Positions 25,337 to 34,137 of a stretch of 64,000 nt of DNA are shown here, piece after piece; positions within the stretch are counted from its first letter, which is position 1, and each line of letters opens with the position of its first letter. The notes beneath the pieces are model-generated. The model made no database searches, was not told where the DNA came from, and saw only the letters and a list, made by a program, of their open reading frames with translations. Origin of the DNA: Blautia argi (lineage in GTDB: Bacteria; Bacillota; Clostridia; Lachnospirales; Lachnospiraceae); contig NZ_CP030280.1 in assembly GCF_003287895.1 (NCBI RefSeq), positions 1,123,501-1,187,500 of the forward strand, written 5' to 3'. The position numbers and the translations under genes were made by a program.

Positions 25337-27103
25337 ATGAAAGGATTAAAAGTCTATTATAGAATCATGGCCGGAGTTACTGTATTTTTTATGATATGGT
25401 ATCCGTTTCTTACATATTTTCATGCAGAAAAACCCTCTGGAATGGAACTGCGGTATTTTGCAAAAAAGTCAAAAGTTTTAGTGGATATGTTTTTATATCA
25501 GAAAGAGAAGATGTTATTCATTTTTGCCATTTTTTTACTGCTGGCAATGGTAACGGGAGGAATGCTTTTTTATGTCCTCAAAGAAGAAATTCCTTTTCGT
25601 TTTTGTCTGCAAAAGAAGATTTTTGGGGCAGTCAGTGTTTATTTTTTACTGAATGTATTCTCTGTTTTGCTTTCTTCCTATAAAGAATATGGAGTTATGG
25701 GACTACATATTGACTATGAGGGACTTGCAGCGATTTTTGGTTATATGGTACTGTTTGCAGCAGGATATTTCCTTTTTCAAAATGAGAAAAACAGAGTGCT
25801 GCTGAAAGCAGGAATTAAAATATTGGCTTTTTTTATCATTTTGGGAACTGCGCTGGAAATGAAGTATGGACCGCTTTTTAACATAGAATGGATTCAAAAA
25901 CTGCTTACTCCGGATCACTACGAACATCTGCTGGAGCATTTGTATCTGGATTATCATGGAAGCGTATCTCTTACTTTTGCAAATCCCGGATTTTTCGGAG
26001 GGTTTTGTGCATTATTATTCCCCATTTTACTGGGAATGGGAATACAGGAAGAGAAGCGAGGAAAGAGGTGGATAAATACAGGGCTGGCTGGGGGAATGTT
26101 TTTTTGCATTTTGATGTCAGGTTCTTCAGGCGCTCTTTATGCAGGTCTTCTGGCTGCTTTTTTTCAAATCTTTTTCCGAATAAAGAAAGAAAACTGGAAA
26201 AGACGAATAGGTTTAGCTGGAGAAATGGTTCTTTTGTTGTTTCTCTTTTCTGCTGCTTTACAGTTTTTGGTGCTTCATGGACAAAATAATATATGGAAAA
26301 AAACGGAGTCTTCTCTGGTAAATACGCAGTACACTAGGAACGAATCTGTTTTTGCAGTTGAAAAGATACAACTGCAGCAGGGAAAATTAAAGGTGTGGGG
26401 AGAGGAAGGAAATTTTACGACAGAAGTGCTGTCAGAAGGTTCTGATCTGCATTTGCAGGACTTTATGTTTACAGATGACAGGGGAGAGCAAATTGAAACA
26501 GAATCCGGCAGACTCACCGGAGATTTCAAAAAAATAAAAGCAGAGGTTATGGGACAGATTTTGTCTTTTGATTTTGGATATCAGGAACCTGTAGAGTTTT
26601 ATGCAGAAAGCGGTAAGCTATATTATATAGATTTTAATGGCTCACTTTTGCAGAAAATCCCTCAGCCGGTTATGAGAGGTCTGGAACGATTTTATCCCTT
26701 ATTTACAGGTCGGGGTTATATCTGGATATCCAGTATACCGGTGCTTATGGATACCATGCTTTTAGGAAAAGGAATCGGCGCCTTTCCATTTGTTTATCCT
26801 CAGTCAGAGGTGGCAGGTATGCTGAATGTACACGGAAGTGCAGATTATTGTATTGAGCAGGCACACAGTTGGTATCTGCAGACAGCCGTCAGCAGTGGTA
26901 TTTTGTCCCTGTTTTGTATGTTGTACGTGTTTTTTACAGCCTTTAAAAAGGGAATAAAAGAGAAAAAGCCAGATGTTTTTTTCTGGGGAATTATGGCATA
27001 TATCATAACAGGTTTGGTCAATAACAGCAATGTAGCCGCAGCGCCTTTTTTCTGGCTTCTGTTAGGGTGTTTTCTTGTACCGGAAAAAACAGATAGAATT
27101 TAA
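25337..27103 (+). CDS. O-antigen ligase/Wzy-like membrane protein
   Basis: This 588-residue multi-spanning protein has about ten hydrophobic segments interrupted by a soluble region near 320-440. The segment EQAHSWYLQTAVSSGILSLFCMLYVFF is typical of the Wzy_C/O-antigen ligase family, whose conserved His-x-x-Tyr/Leu loop handles undecaprenyl-linked glycans. GSSGALYAGLLAAFF is another family-like span. It probably polymerises or transfers a surface glycopolymer, which suits the LCP ligase upstream. ATG 25337 has AAAGGGGAAGAG just before it; an upstream in-frame ATG lies in the terminator. The glycan is unknown. Confidence 0.75.
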   Translation: MKGLKVYYRIMAGVTVFFMIWYPFLTYFHAEKPSGMELRYFAKKSKVLVDMFLYQKEKMLFIFAIFLLLAMVTGGMLFYVLKEEIPFRFCLQKKIFGAVSVYFLLNVFSVLLSSYKEYGVMGLHIDYEGLAAIFGYMVLFAAGYFLFQNEKNRVLLKAGIKILAFFIILGTALEMKYGPLFNIEWIQKLLTPDHYEHLLEHLYLDYHGSVSLTFANPGFFGGFCALLFPILLGMGIQEEKRGKRWINTGLAGGMFFCILMSGSSGALYAGLLAAFFQIFFRIKKENWKRRIGLAGEMVLLLFLFSAALQFLVLHGQNNIWKKTESSLVNTQYTRNESVFAVEKIQLQQGKLKVWGEEGNFTTEVLSEGSDLHLQDFMFTDDRGEQIETESGRLTGDFKKIKAEVMGQILSFDFGYQEPVEFYAESGKLYYIDFNGSLLQKIPQPVMRGLERFYPLFTGRGYIWISSIPVLMDTMLLGKGIGAFPFVYPQSEVAGMLNVHGSADYCIEQAHSWYLQTAVSSGILSLFCMLYVFFTAFKKGIKEKKPDVFFWGIMAYIITGLVNNSNVAAAPFFWLLLGCFLVPEKTDRI

Positions 27104-27133
27104 AATGGCAATGAAAAAAGCAAAAGTTTTGTC

Positions 27134-27162
27134 TTTACATTCCGTCAGGTATATGCTATACT
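27134..27162 (+). promoter_or_regulatory. rpsO promoter
   Basis: TTTACA (27134-27139) and TATACT (27157-27162) lie 17 bases apart, 95 bases before rpsO. Confidence 0.7.
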
Positions 27163-27168
27163 CAAAAC

Positions 27169-27257
27169 GTTGAGAACAGCCGTGGTTCAGAAGTCGGAAG
27201 CTCCAACCGCTCCTTAATCACAGGCGATAGAATATGATAATTATGGAGGAAACAAAA
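27169..27257 (+). promoter_or_regulatory. rpsO leader, candidate S15 autoregulatory RNA
   Basis: The leader can fold GTGGTT with AACCGC around a GC-rich loop containing CAGAAGTCGGAAGCT. S15 represses its own mRNA through leader structures in many bacteria. No exact match to a known S15 leader class is claimed. Confidence 0.35.
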
Positions 27258-27524
27258 ATGATTTCTAAAGAAAAGAAACAGGCTATTATGGCAGAATACG
27301 CAAGAACACCAGGCGATACAGGTTCACCGGAAGTACAGGTAGCTGTGCTGACAGCAAGAATTCAGGAGCTTACAGAGCATCTGAAAGTGAACCACAAAGA
27401 CCATCACTCCAGAAGAGGTCTTCTGAAAATGGTAGGTCAAAGACGTGGACTGCTTGCATACCTGAAGAAAACTGATATTGAAAGATACCGTGCTTTAATC
27501 GAGCGTTTAGGTCTTAGAAAATAA
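27258..27524 (+). CDS. rpsO: 30S ribosomal protein S15
   Basis: S15 is a primary 16S rRNA-binding protein of the 30S platform. The 88-residue sequence [27 protein letters not shown]...[18 protein letters not shown] is complete and canonical. ATG 27258 is preceded by GGAGGA. The in-frame start 24 bases upstream would add an untypical leader peptide. A GC-rich terminator follows. Confidence 0.97.
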   Translation: MISKEKKQAIMAEYARTPGDTGSPEVQVAVLTARIQELTEHLKVNHKDHHSRRGLLKMVGQRRGLLAYLKKTDIERYRALIERLGLRK

Positions 27525-27536
27525 TCAGAACCAGAA

Positions 27537-27567
27537 GACGGGGCGGGAGGATTCCCGCCCTGTTTTT
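27537..27567 (+). terminator. rpsO terminator
   Basis: GGGCGGGA pairs with TCCCGCCC around a short loop and is followed by TGTTTTT. Confidence 0.85.
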
Positions 27568-27612
27568 ACCGTGAGAAAGAAAAACAGCACAGGTTATTCT
27601 GGTACCGGGACC

Positions 27613-27654
27613 ACTGAAAAGCACATTTGAAGAGCTTTAAGTGTGTTTTTCAGT
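27613..27654 (+). promoter_or_regulatory. 19-bp hairpin in the pnp leader
   Basis: Bases 27613-27631 pair completely with 27636-27654 (16 Watson-Crick and 3 G-U pairs) around the loop GAGC. It lies 45 bases before the pnp start. Long double-stranded leader stems control pnp in E. coli through RNase III cleavage and PNPase feedback; the same role here is inferred. Confidence 0.65.
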
Positions 27655-27698
27655 TGTTTCGGACAGACAGTGCTGGAAAGAAGAAAAGGAGAAAAAAT

Positions 27699-29792
27699 AT
27701 GTATAAGAGTTTTTCAATGGAATTGGCAGGAAGAACCCTGACCGTAGATATCGGACGTGTGGCAAAGCAGGCAAACGGCGCGGCTTTTATGCGCTATGGA
27801 GATACCACTGTATTATCCACTGCAACCGCGTCTGACAAACCAAGAGAAGGAATTGATTTCTTCCCATTGAGCGTGGAATACGAAGAAAAAATGTATGCCG
27901 TAGGTAAGATTCCGGGAGGCTTTAACAAAAGAGAAGGAAAGGCAAGTGAACATGCAATCCTGACTTCCCGTGTTATTGACCGTCCTATGCGTCCGCTGTT
28001 TCCAAAGGATTACAGAAATGATGTAACCTTAAACAACATGGTTATGGCTGTGGATACAGAGTGTAACCCAGAGGTTGTTGCCATGCTGGGTTCTTCTATT
28101 GCAACTTGTATTTCTGATATTCCGTTTGATGGTCCTTGTGCAGCAACCCAGATTGGTATGGTAAACGGAGAGCTGGTTGTAAACCCTTCTCTGGCACAGA
28201 AAGAAATTTCTGATCTTCAGCTTACAGTTGCTTCTACAAGAGAAAAAGTCATTATGATTGAGGCAGGAGCAAATGAAATTCCTGAAGCAAAAATGATTGA
28301 AGCAATCTTCAAAGCTCATGAAGTAAACCAGGAAATCATTGCATTTATTGATAAAATCGTTGCAGAATGCGGAAAAGAAAAACACACTTATGAAAGCTGT
28401 GCAGTTCCGGAAGAACTGTTTGATGCAATTAAAGAGATTGTAACTCCGGAAGAAATGGAAGAAGCAGTCTTTACAGATGAAAAGCAGGTAAGAGAAGAAA
28501 ATATCCGTGCGATTACCGAAAAGCTGGAAGAGGCTTTTGCAGATAATGAAGAATGGCTGGCTGTATTAGGTGAAGCTGTTTACCAGTATCAGAAGAAAAC
28601 GGTTCGTAAGATGATTTTAAAAGATCATAAACGTCCAGACGGAAGAGCCATCACCCAGATTCGTCCTCTGGCAGCAGAGGTTGACCTGATTCCGAGAGTC
28701 CATGGTTCTGCTATGTTTACAAGAGGACAGACTCAGATTTGTACTGTCACCACTCTGGCTCCGTTATCAGAGGCACAGAGATTGGACGGCTTAGATGAAT
28801 TTGAAGTAAGCAAGCGCTACATGCATCACTATAATTTCCCGTCCTATTCTGTAGGAGAAACAAAACCTTCCAGAGGACCGGGACGCCGTGAAATCGGACA
28901 CGGAGCACTGGCAGAAAGAGCTTTAGTACCGGTAATCCCAAGTGTAGAGGAATTCCCATACGCAATTCGTACGGTGTCTGAAACCTTTGAATCCAATGGC
29001 TCAACTTCTCAGGCAAGTATCTGTGCATCTACCATGTCTTTAATGGCAGCAGGTGTACCCATTAAAAAACCGGTTGCAGGTATTTCCTGCGGTCTTGTTA
29101 CAGGAGAAACCGATGATGATTATCTGGTACTTACCGATATTCAGGGTCTGGAAGACTTTTTCGGAGATATGGACTTTAAAGTAGCAGGTACACATGACGG
29201 TATCACTGCCATTCAGATGGACATTAAGATTCACGGTCTTACAAGGCAGATTATTGAAGAAGCCATTGCCAGAACAAAAGAGGCAAGAGAATACATTTTA
29301 ACAGAAGTTATGGAAAAATGTATTGCAGAGCCAAGAAAAACGGTCAGCAAATATGCGCCTAAGATTGTACAGATTCAGATTGACCCTGAAAAAATCGGCG
29401 ATGTGGTAGGTCAGAGAGGAAAGACCATTAATGCCATCATTGATGAAACAGGTGTGAAAATCGATATTGACGACAGCGGTGCAGTGTCTGTATGCGGTAC
29501 AGACCAGGCAATGATGGATAAGGCTGTAAAGTATATTCAGACTATTACAACAGACTTTGAAGAAGGTCAGATTTTCACAGGAAAGGTTGTCAGCATCAAA
29601 GAGTTCGGCGCTTTCCTGGAATTTGCACCAGGTAAAGAAGGAATGGTTCACATTTCCAAAATTGCAAAGGAAAGAATCAACAAAGTAGAAGATGTGCTTT
29701 CTCTGGGTGATGTTGTAAAAGTGGTATGCCTTGGAAAAGATAAAATGGGACGTATCAGCTTCAGCATCAAAGATGTTCCGGAAGAGGCATAA
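27699..29792 (+). CDS. pnp: Polyribonucleotide nucleotidyltransferase (PNPase)
   Basis: PNPase degrades RNA 3'-5' by phosphorolysis and belongs to the degradosome. The 697-residue protein has two RNase PH domains (first from about 5; second from about 310, with GRREIGHGALAERAL and SNGSTSQASICASTMSLMAAG), a KH domain (QIDPEKIGDVVGQRGKTINAII) and an S1 domain (GQIFTGKVVSIKEFGAFLEF). ATG 27699 follows AAAAGGAG; a longer frame to 27627 would overlap the leader hairpin and is rejected. The truB-ribF-rpsO-pnp order is typical, here interrupted. Confidence 0.97.
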   Translation: MYKSFSMELAGRTLTVDIGRVAKQANGAAFMRYGDTTVLSTATASDKPREGIDFFPLSVEYEEKMYAVGKIPGGFNKREGKASEHAILTSRVIDRPMRPLFPKDYRNDVTLNNMVMAVDTECNPEVVAMLGSSIATCISDIPFDGPCAATQIGMVNGELVVNPSLAQKEISDLQLTVASTREKVIMIEAGANEIPEAKMIEAIFKAHEVNQEIIAFIDKIVAECGKEKHTYESCAVPEELFDAIKEIVTPEEMEEAVFTDEKQVREENIRAITEKLEEAFADNEEWLAVLGEAVYQYQKKTVRKMILKDHKRPDGRAITQIRPLAAEVDLIPRVHGSAMFTRGQTQICTVTTLAPLSEAQRLDGLDEFEVSKRYMHHYNFPSYSVGETKPSRGPGRREIGHGALAERALVPVIPSVEEFPYAIRTVSETFESNGSTSQASICASTMSLMAAGVPIKKPVAGISCGLVTGETDDDYLVLTDIQGLEDFFGDMDFKVAGTHDGITAIQMDIKIHGLTRQIIEEAIARTKEAREYILTEVMEKCIAEPRKTVSKYAPKIVQIQIDPEKIGDVVGQRGKTINAIIDETGVKIDIDDSGAVSVCGTDQAMMDKAVKYIQTITTDFEEGQIFTGKVVSIKEFGAFLEFAPGKEGMVHISKIAKERINKVEDVLSLGDVVKVVCLGKDKMGRISFSIKDVPEEA

Positions 29793-29818
29793 AAGTTGTA
29801 AAACAGAAACAAATAGGA

Positions 29819-29851
29819 GGGGTGGCACAGATAAGGGTGCGCCCCCTTTTT
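29819..29851 (+). terminator. pnp terminator
   Basis: GGGGTGGCAC pairs with GTGCGCCCC with one bulge and runs into CTTTTT. Confidence 0.65.
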
Positions 29852-29870
29852 GGACTTTTTCAGGTGGAAT

Positions 29871-30752
29871 ATGAATAGAAAAAGAATCGGAATTTTTATG
29901 CTGCTTTTGGCAGCCGCACTTTCCGGCTGCGGAAGGGGACAAGAGGAAAAAAGTCCCAAACCGGAAGAGGAGAAGACGGCAGAGTGCCGGGAACCGGAAG
30001 CGCAGGAAAAGGTACAAAAAGACAGAGAAGATTCTGCAGACTCTGCAAAGGAGGAGTCCCCAAAAGTGAGTGAGGGTGTTTTTCTCTTTGCAGATTCAGA
30101 CAAACGAATGCTGGAGGAGCAGGAGGCAATATCGCCCTCTATCCGTATGCAGGATTTCAACCAGGAAATTATTTATGGGTATAATCCCCATTGGTATGAC
30201 CTTGCAGTCAATGAAATTTATGCCCGACACGGATATGCGTTTCAGACAGAAAATATAAGACAGTATTTTGAAGCACAGCCCTGGTATGAGGCAGATATAG
30301 AACCGGAACAATTTCAGGAAAGTATTTTCAATGAATTTGAAAAGAAGAATATACAGATGCTTTTAAATGGAAAAGAAGCTAATAAAAAAGAGGAACTTCT
30401 GGCAGAAGGAAACACTTATACCATTACCAGTAATACTACTTACGAGCCGGTTTTCCGTAATTATACGTTTCAGTTTCAGGTGCCTGAGGAATGGCTGGCA
30501 CAGGGATACAGCCTTGCGGTGAGCGATACGTCTAGCGATTCCGCTTATTGGGTCATTACAAAAAACTGGAGAGAAGATGTGGCAGAGCTTCAGATTATAC
30601 CCATGGAGTTTTATGAGGGGGAAATTTCCGAGGAAGATATTCTATGGAAAGACCATGTCTGTATGGTGTGCGTCAGCACAGAGCAGGCGGAAGAAGAACT
30701 AAAAAACGGGATTAAGCAAATAAAAGATACCATTTACAGAGTACAGAGGTGA
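29871..30752 (+). CDS. YARHG-domain lipoprotein
   Basis: A signal peptide ends in LSGC, giving lipidation at about C20, so the protein is membrane-anchored and external. A Glu/Lys-rich linker (21-75) follows. The YARHG domain near 115-165 shows NEIYARHGYAFQTENIRQYFEAQPWYE and a closing FNEFEKKNIQML; this domain occurs in secreted Firmicute proteins and its ligand is unknown. The last third (YTFQFQVPEEWLAQGYSLAV...) resembles an all-beta domain without recognised family. ATG 29871 follows CAGGTGG. Confidence 0.75.
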   Translation: MNRKRIGIFMLLLAAALSGCGRGQEEKSPKPEEEKTAECREPEAQEKVQKDREDSADSAKEESPKVSEGVFLFADSDKRMLEEQEAISPSIRMQDFNQEIIYGYNPHWYDLAVNEIYARHGYAFQTENIRQYFEAQPWYEADIEPEQFQESIFNEFEKKNIQMLLNGKEANKKEELLAEGNTYTITSNTTYEPVFRNYTFQFQVPEEWLAQGYSLAVSDTSSDSAYWVITKNWREDVAELQIIPMEFYEGEISEEDILWKDHVCMVCVSTEQAEEELKNGIKQIKDTIYRVQR

Positions 30753-30758
30753 ACCTAT

Positions 30759-31247
30759 ATGCGTTATCATAATATTACAAAAGACGATATGTTAAACGGC
30801 GACGGTCTTCGGGTGGTGCTGTGGGTAGCAGGCTGCGACCATGGCTGCAAAGGCTGCCAGAATCCGGTGACCTGGGATCCCAATGGCGGGCTGATTTTTG
30901 ACGAAACTGCAAAGCAGGAGATTTTTGAACAAATGGAAAAAAGTTATATTGCAGGCATTACGTTTTCCGGAGGAGATCCCCTGCACTGGAGAAATGTGGA
31001 GGAGGTTACAGCCCTTGCAAAGGAACTGAAGGAAAAATACCCAAAAAAAACCATATGGCTGTACACAGGATTTTTATGGGAAGAAATCCGAGATTTGGAT
31101 ATTCTGCCTTATCTGGACGTTCTGGTGGACGGAGAATTTGTAGAGGCAGAGAAGGATATTGCCTTAAAATGGAAAGGAAGCGCAAATCAGAGGGTGATTG
31201 ATGTACCGCAGACCTTAGAAACAGGAAATATAGTGCTGCATGCATAG
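30759..31247 (+). CDS. nrdG: Anaerobic ribonucleotide reductase activating protein
   Basis: NrdG is a radical-SAM enzyme that installs the glycyl radical on NrdD. The 162-residue protein carries C26-DHG-C30-KG-C33, the CxxxCxxC cluster motif, then FSGGDPLHW near 72 and KTIWLYTGFLWEEI. The length is normal. No nrdD lies beside it in this window; dut follows 9 bases later, so the unit joins two steps of dNTP supply and quality control. Confidence 0.92.
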   Translation: MRYHNITKDDMLNGDGLRVVLWVAGCDHGCKGCQNPVTWDPNGGLIFDETAKQEIFEQMEKSYIAGITFSGGDPLHWRNVEEVTALAKELKEKYPKKTIWLYTGFLWEEIRDLDILPYLDVLVDGEFVEAEKDIALKWKGSANQRVIDVPQTLETGNIVLHA

Positions 31248-31256
31248 GAGGACAAA

Positions 31257-31775
31257 ATGAAGAGAATTGCAAAATTTCATAAAGTAAGCGAAAAACAGTT
31301 TGCAGAGGGCTGGAGAGATTCCTTTGGGGAAGTGAGCGATGCAGAAGTTCAGAATATTTATGAGAACATCAGACTTCCCAAAAGAGCCACCGCAGGAAGT
31401 GCAGGATACGACTTTTTCAGTCCTTTAAGCTTTGAACTGAAACCGGGAGAAACCATAAAAATTCCCACAGGTATCCGGGCGGAAATGGAATGCGGCTGGG
31501 TTTTGAAACTTTATCCCAGAAGCGGACTGGGCTTTAAATATCGCTTACAACTTAACAATACCGTAGGAATTATTGACAGTGATTATTTTTACTCTGACAA
31601 TGAGGGCCACATTTTTATTAAAATAACCAATGCTTCCAATGAGGGCAAAACCGTACAGGTGGAGGCAGGAACCGGCTTTGCACAGGGGATTTTTCTGGAA
31701 TACGGCATCACCATGGACGATGATGTGGAGGCTGTGCGAAACGGAGGCTTTGGCAGCACTACCGGAAAGCATTAG
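31257..31775 (+). CDS. dut: dUTP diphosphatase
   Basis: dUTPase hydrolyses dUTP to dUMP, keeping uracil out of DNA. All five trimeric dUTPase motifs are visible: ATAGSAGYDFFS, PRSGLGFK, NNTVGIIDSDYF, the GTGFAQGIF stretch and the C-terminal GGFGSTTGKH that closes the active site. At 172 residues it is longer than the usual 145-150, with about 40 extra N-terminal residues. GGAGGACAA precedes ATG. A strong terminator follows. Confidence 0.92.
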   Translation: MKRIAKFHKVSEKQFAEGWRDSFGEVSDAEVQNIYENIRLPKRATAGSAGYDFFSPLSFELKPGETIKIPTGIRAEMECGWVLKLYPRSGLGFKYRLQLNNTVGIIDSDYFYSDNEGHIFIKITNASNEGKTVQVEAGTGFAQGIFLEYGITMDDDVEAVRNGGFGSTTGKH

Positions 31776-31809
31776 CAGGCTGGCTGTTAGGGAGCATAAA
31801 AGCGGAGAT

Positions 31810-31849
31810 AATATGCAGGAGGGAAAACTCTTGCATATTATTTTTTTTT
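31810..31849 (+). terminator. dut terminator
   Basis: AATATGCAGGAG pairs with CTCTTGCATATT (one G-U pair) around GGAAAA and is followed by a run of nine T. Confidence 0.9.
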
Positions 31850-31859
31850 GTGCTAAAAT
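31831..31859 (+). promoter_or_regulatory. Putative fabV promoter
   Basis: TTGCAT (31831-31836) and TAAAAT (31854-31859) lie 17 bases apart. The -35 box falls in the right arm of the dut terminator. The -35 match is weak. Confidence 0.35.
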
Positions 31860-31877
31860 ATTTTGAAATACAAAATA
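31859..31877. promoter_or_regulatory. Palindrome after the fabV -10 box, FabT-like
   Basis: TATTTTG-AAATA-CAAAATA is a perfect 7-bp inverted repeat. Its core TTTGAAATACAAA differs by one arm base from the TTTGA-N3-TCAAA palindrome before fabH. It covers the expected transcription start. Shared control of fabV and fabH is an inference. Confidence 0.4.
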
Positions 31878-31931
31878 ATTGAAAATCATAGCAGTTTGAA
31901 AAGAAAGAGATACTGCTTGCAGGAGGATAAG

Positions 31932-33122
31932 ATGAAGGTTGAACCGAAAATTCGAGAGTTTATCTGTACCACAGCCCATCCGGAGGGATGCAGAGAACAT
32001 GTAAAAAGACAGATTGCCTGTGTGAAAAGAGAGAAAATCATTCATGAGGGAGAGAGGGTGCCGAAAAAGGTGCTGGTTATAGGAGCGTCCACAGGCTACG
32101 GTCTGGCAAGCCGGATTACTGCCGGCTTTGGCTGTGGAGCAGCCACTCTGGGAATTATGTTTGAAAAGCCCTCAAACGGTAAGAGAACGGCAACACCGGG
32201 GTGGTACAATACCGCGGCTTATGAAGAAGAGGCCAGAAAAGAAGGGCTGTATGCAAAAACCATAAACGGAGATGCTTTTTCTAGGGAGGTGAAGGAAAAA
32301 ACCATTGCTCTGATAAAAGAGGACTGGGGCAAGGCAGATATGGTGATTTATAGCCTGGCAGCGCCCAGAAGGACAGACACTGAGGGGAACACCTGGGTAT
32401 CCTCTTTAAAAACTACAGGAGAGCCTTTTACGGAAAAGAGTCTGGATTTGCGGAACAATACCATTGCCGAGAAAACAGTAGAGCCTGCCACAGCAGAAGA
32501 ACTGGAAGGCACGAAAAAGGTCATGGGAGGAGAGGACTGGCTGGATTGGATAAAAGCGCTGAAGGAGGCAGATGCTCTGGCGGAGCAGGCGCTTACAGTG
32601 GCATATTCCTATATTGGGCCAAAGCTTACCTATCCTATTTATTATGACGGTACCATCGGACAGGCAAAACGGCATCTGGAGCATACCGCAGAAGTGATTG
32701 CAGAGGAATTTCCTTCTGTGCAGGCACGCATTTCTGTCAATAAGGCTCTTGTAACTCAGGCAAGCGCAGCTATTCCCATTGTGCCGCTATACTTTGCTAT
32801 TCTCTATCGGGTTATGAAGGAGCAGGGAAATCACGAGGGCTGTATCGAGCAGATGGTACGCCTGTTTAAAGAAAAGCTTTTAAAGGAAACGCCTCCGGTT
32901 GACGAAAAGGGAAGAATTCGTATGGACGACTGGGAGTTGGAGGAGGATATTCAGAACCGGGTATGGGAAATCTGGAACCAGGTGACAACAGAAAATGTGG
33001 AGCAGATTTCAGATATCAGGGGATATTGGGAGGACTTTTACCAGATGTTCGGATTTGGCTTTGAAAACATTGACTATGAAAAAGATGTAGAAATTCAGGT
33101 TTCTATTCCCAGCATAAAATAA
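31932..33122 (+). CDS. fabV: Trans-2-enoyl-ACP/CoA reductase FabV (TER)
   Basis: FabV/TER reduces the trans-2 double bond of enoyl-ACP or crotonyl-CoA with NADH. The 396-residue length is typical. The nucleotide-binding motif is VLVIGASTGYGLASRITAGFG near 38-58. The catalytic Y-x8-K is visible in YYDGTIGQAK near 234-243, and NKALVTQASAAIPIVPLYF is a family block. ATG 31932 follows AGGAGGA; the longer frame to 31863 runs through the promoter region. It could serve fatty acid synthesis or butyrate formation. Confidence 0.92.
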   Translation: MKVEPKIREFICTTAHPEGCREHVKRQIACVKREKIIHEGERVPKKVLVIGASTGYGLASRITAGFGCGAATLGIMFEKPSNGKRTATPGWYNTAAYEEEARKEGLYAKTINGDAFSREVKEKTIALIKEDWGKADMVIYSLAAPRRTDTEGNTWVSSLKTTGEPFTEKSLDLRNNTIAEKTVEPATAEELEGTKKVMGGEDWLDWIKALKEADALAEQALTVAYSYIGPKLTYPIYYDGTIGQAKRHLEHTAEVIAEEFPSVQARISVNKALVTQASAAIPIVPLYFAILYRVMKEQGNHEGCIEQMVRLFKEKLLKETPPVDEKGRIRMDDWELEEDIQNRVWEIWNQVTTENVEQISDIRGYWEDFYQMFGFGFENIDYEKDVEIQVSIPSIK

Positions 33123-33151
33123 GTTTCAGATATCAGAGTTAGATGAAAATG

Positions 33152-33176
33152 ATATATGTCTTTTTGACTATCTTTT
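33152..33176 (+). repeat. 25-bp direct repeat, left copy (candidate att site)
   Basis: The sequence beginning ATATATGTCTTTTTGAC recurs identically at 38567-38591, and flanking bases remain similar on both sides. It lies 30 bases after fabV, at the left edge of the AT-rich island. From here to 33443 the only other structure is the hairpin at 33335-33372. Confidence 0.75.
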
Positions 33177-33334
33177 ATATTTTCTATTTTGGAGAAACAA
33201 TCAAAAAGGTACTGTCAGTAAATCTTCTATTGCTTTTCGTACTTTCGCAGGGAGCATATGTTGGACTTAGATGTTATTTGAAAACTCAGTTAAATACCAA
33301 GCAACATTGGTGAAAATATGATAAAAATAAACGT

Positions 33335-33372
33335 ATAATAGCAGGGGATAAAACATTGTTCCCTGCTATTAT
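33335..33372. terminator. 12-bp inverted repeat downstream of the ABC operon
   Basis: ATAATAGCAGGG and CCCTGCTATTAT form a perfect stem with a 14-base loop. On the minus strand it is followed by a T-rich tract (ACGTTTATTTTTATC). It lies beyond the permease stop and is probably that operon's terminator. Confidence 0.5.
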
Positions 33373-33443
33373 ATGAACACCATAGTTTTGCCTCTCTTTT
33401 TTGAGAGATAGGGATTTTCTTTTCTATCGTCCTGAAGAAATAA

Positions 33444-34136
33444 TCAATATAGTTCTGGTACTTTCTTTTTGAAGATAAATAGAGCAACCCCAAGAGTAAC
33501 AATAGCCACTAAAATAATTTGCAGTATGGATTCCTGATAGGTTGCATTTTTGCTGATAATAACTTGCCGAAACACAATGACAATCAGAGAAGTAACGATT
33601 GTTGCAGGAACGGATTTTCGGATCATGCCAATGATGAACGGCCATAGCGATAGCACCGTGCATACAATCACAGTAGTTATTGCCATTGGTATCCATGTCT
33701 GAAGCATTGAGAGTTGGAATGTACCCTCCAACATATCAAAAAATCTATCCGCAAACACAATATAACCGCTGCAACAGACATATCCAATCGCCATTGAAAT
33801 TGCTGTATAAATCATAATGATAATCAATTTGCTGACAATCAATTTTATTCGGTTCAAAGGATAGGAAAACATAATCGTAATTGTTCGCTGATTATATTCT
33901 CCAATAACCAACTTTGCAGTTAAAACCGACGAATACACAAGAAAAATGAATGACATCAGTAAACCAATAACAAGGTATGTGCTTTCAAACGTGTCTTTGA
34001 CCTGTTCCGGGTCTGTCATGCTATCCCACAAAGATATTGTGATGAAAATGATGCTGAAAAGGATTGCGGCAAACATAAAGATAATATTTCGTGCAATACC
34101 AAATTTTTTCAGTTCCAGTTTAATCAGGTGTGCCAT
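33444..34136 (-). CDS. ABC-2 type transporter permease
   Basis: This 230-residue membrane protein has six hydrophobic segments starting at residue 18 (NIIFMFAAILFSIIFITISL) and the conserved ...NQRTITIMFSYPLNRIKLIVSKL loop typical of BcrB-like permeases. It forms the channel with the ATPase encoded immediately upstream. The start MAHLIKLELKKFG at 34136 is 1 base past the ATPase stop; a longer frame would overlap the ATPase gene. It probably exports or expels a peptide antibiotic, judged from the two-component neighbours. Confidence 0.82.
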   Translation of the reverse strand: MAHLIKLELKKFGIARNIIFMFAAILFSIIFITISLWDSMTDPEQVKDTFESTYLVIGLLMSFIFLVYSSVLTAKLVIGEYNQRTITIMFSYPLNRIKLIVSKLIIIMIYTAISMAIGYVCCSGYIVFADRFFDMLEGTFQLSMLQTWIPMAITTVIVCTVLSLWPFIIGMIRKSVPATIVTSLIVIVFRQVIISKNATYQESILQIILVAIVTLGVALFIFKKKVPELY

Positions 34137-34137
34137 A

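Noticed and set aside
31863..31931. An N-terminal extension of FabV
   Set aside because: It runs through the palindrome and promoter region; ATG 31932 has AGGAGGA and matches the family start.
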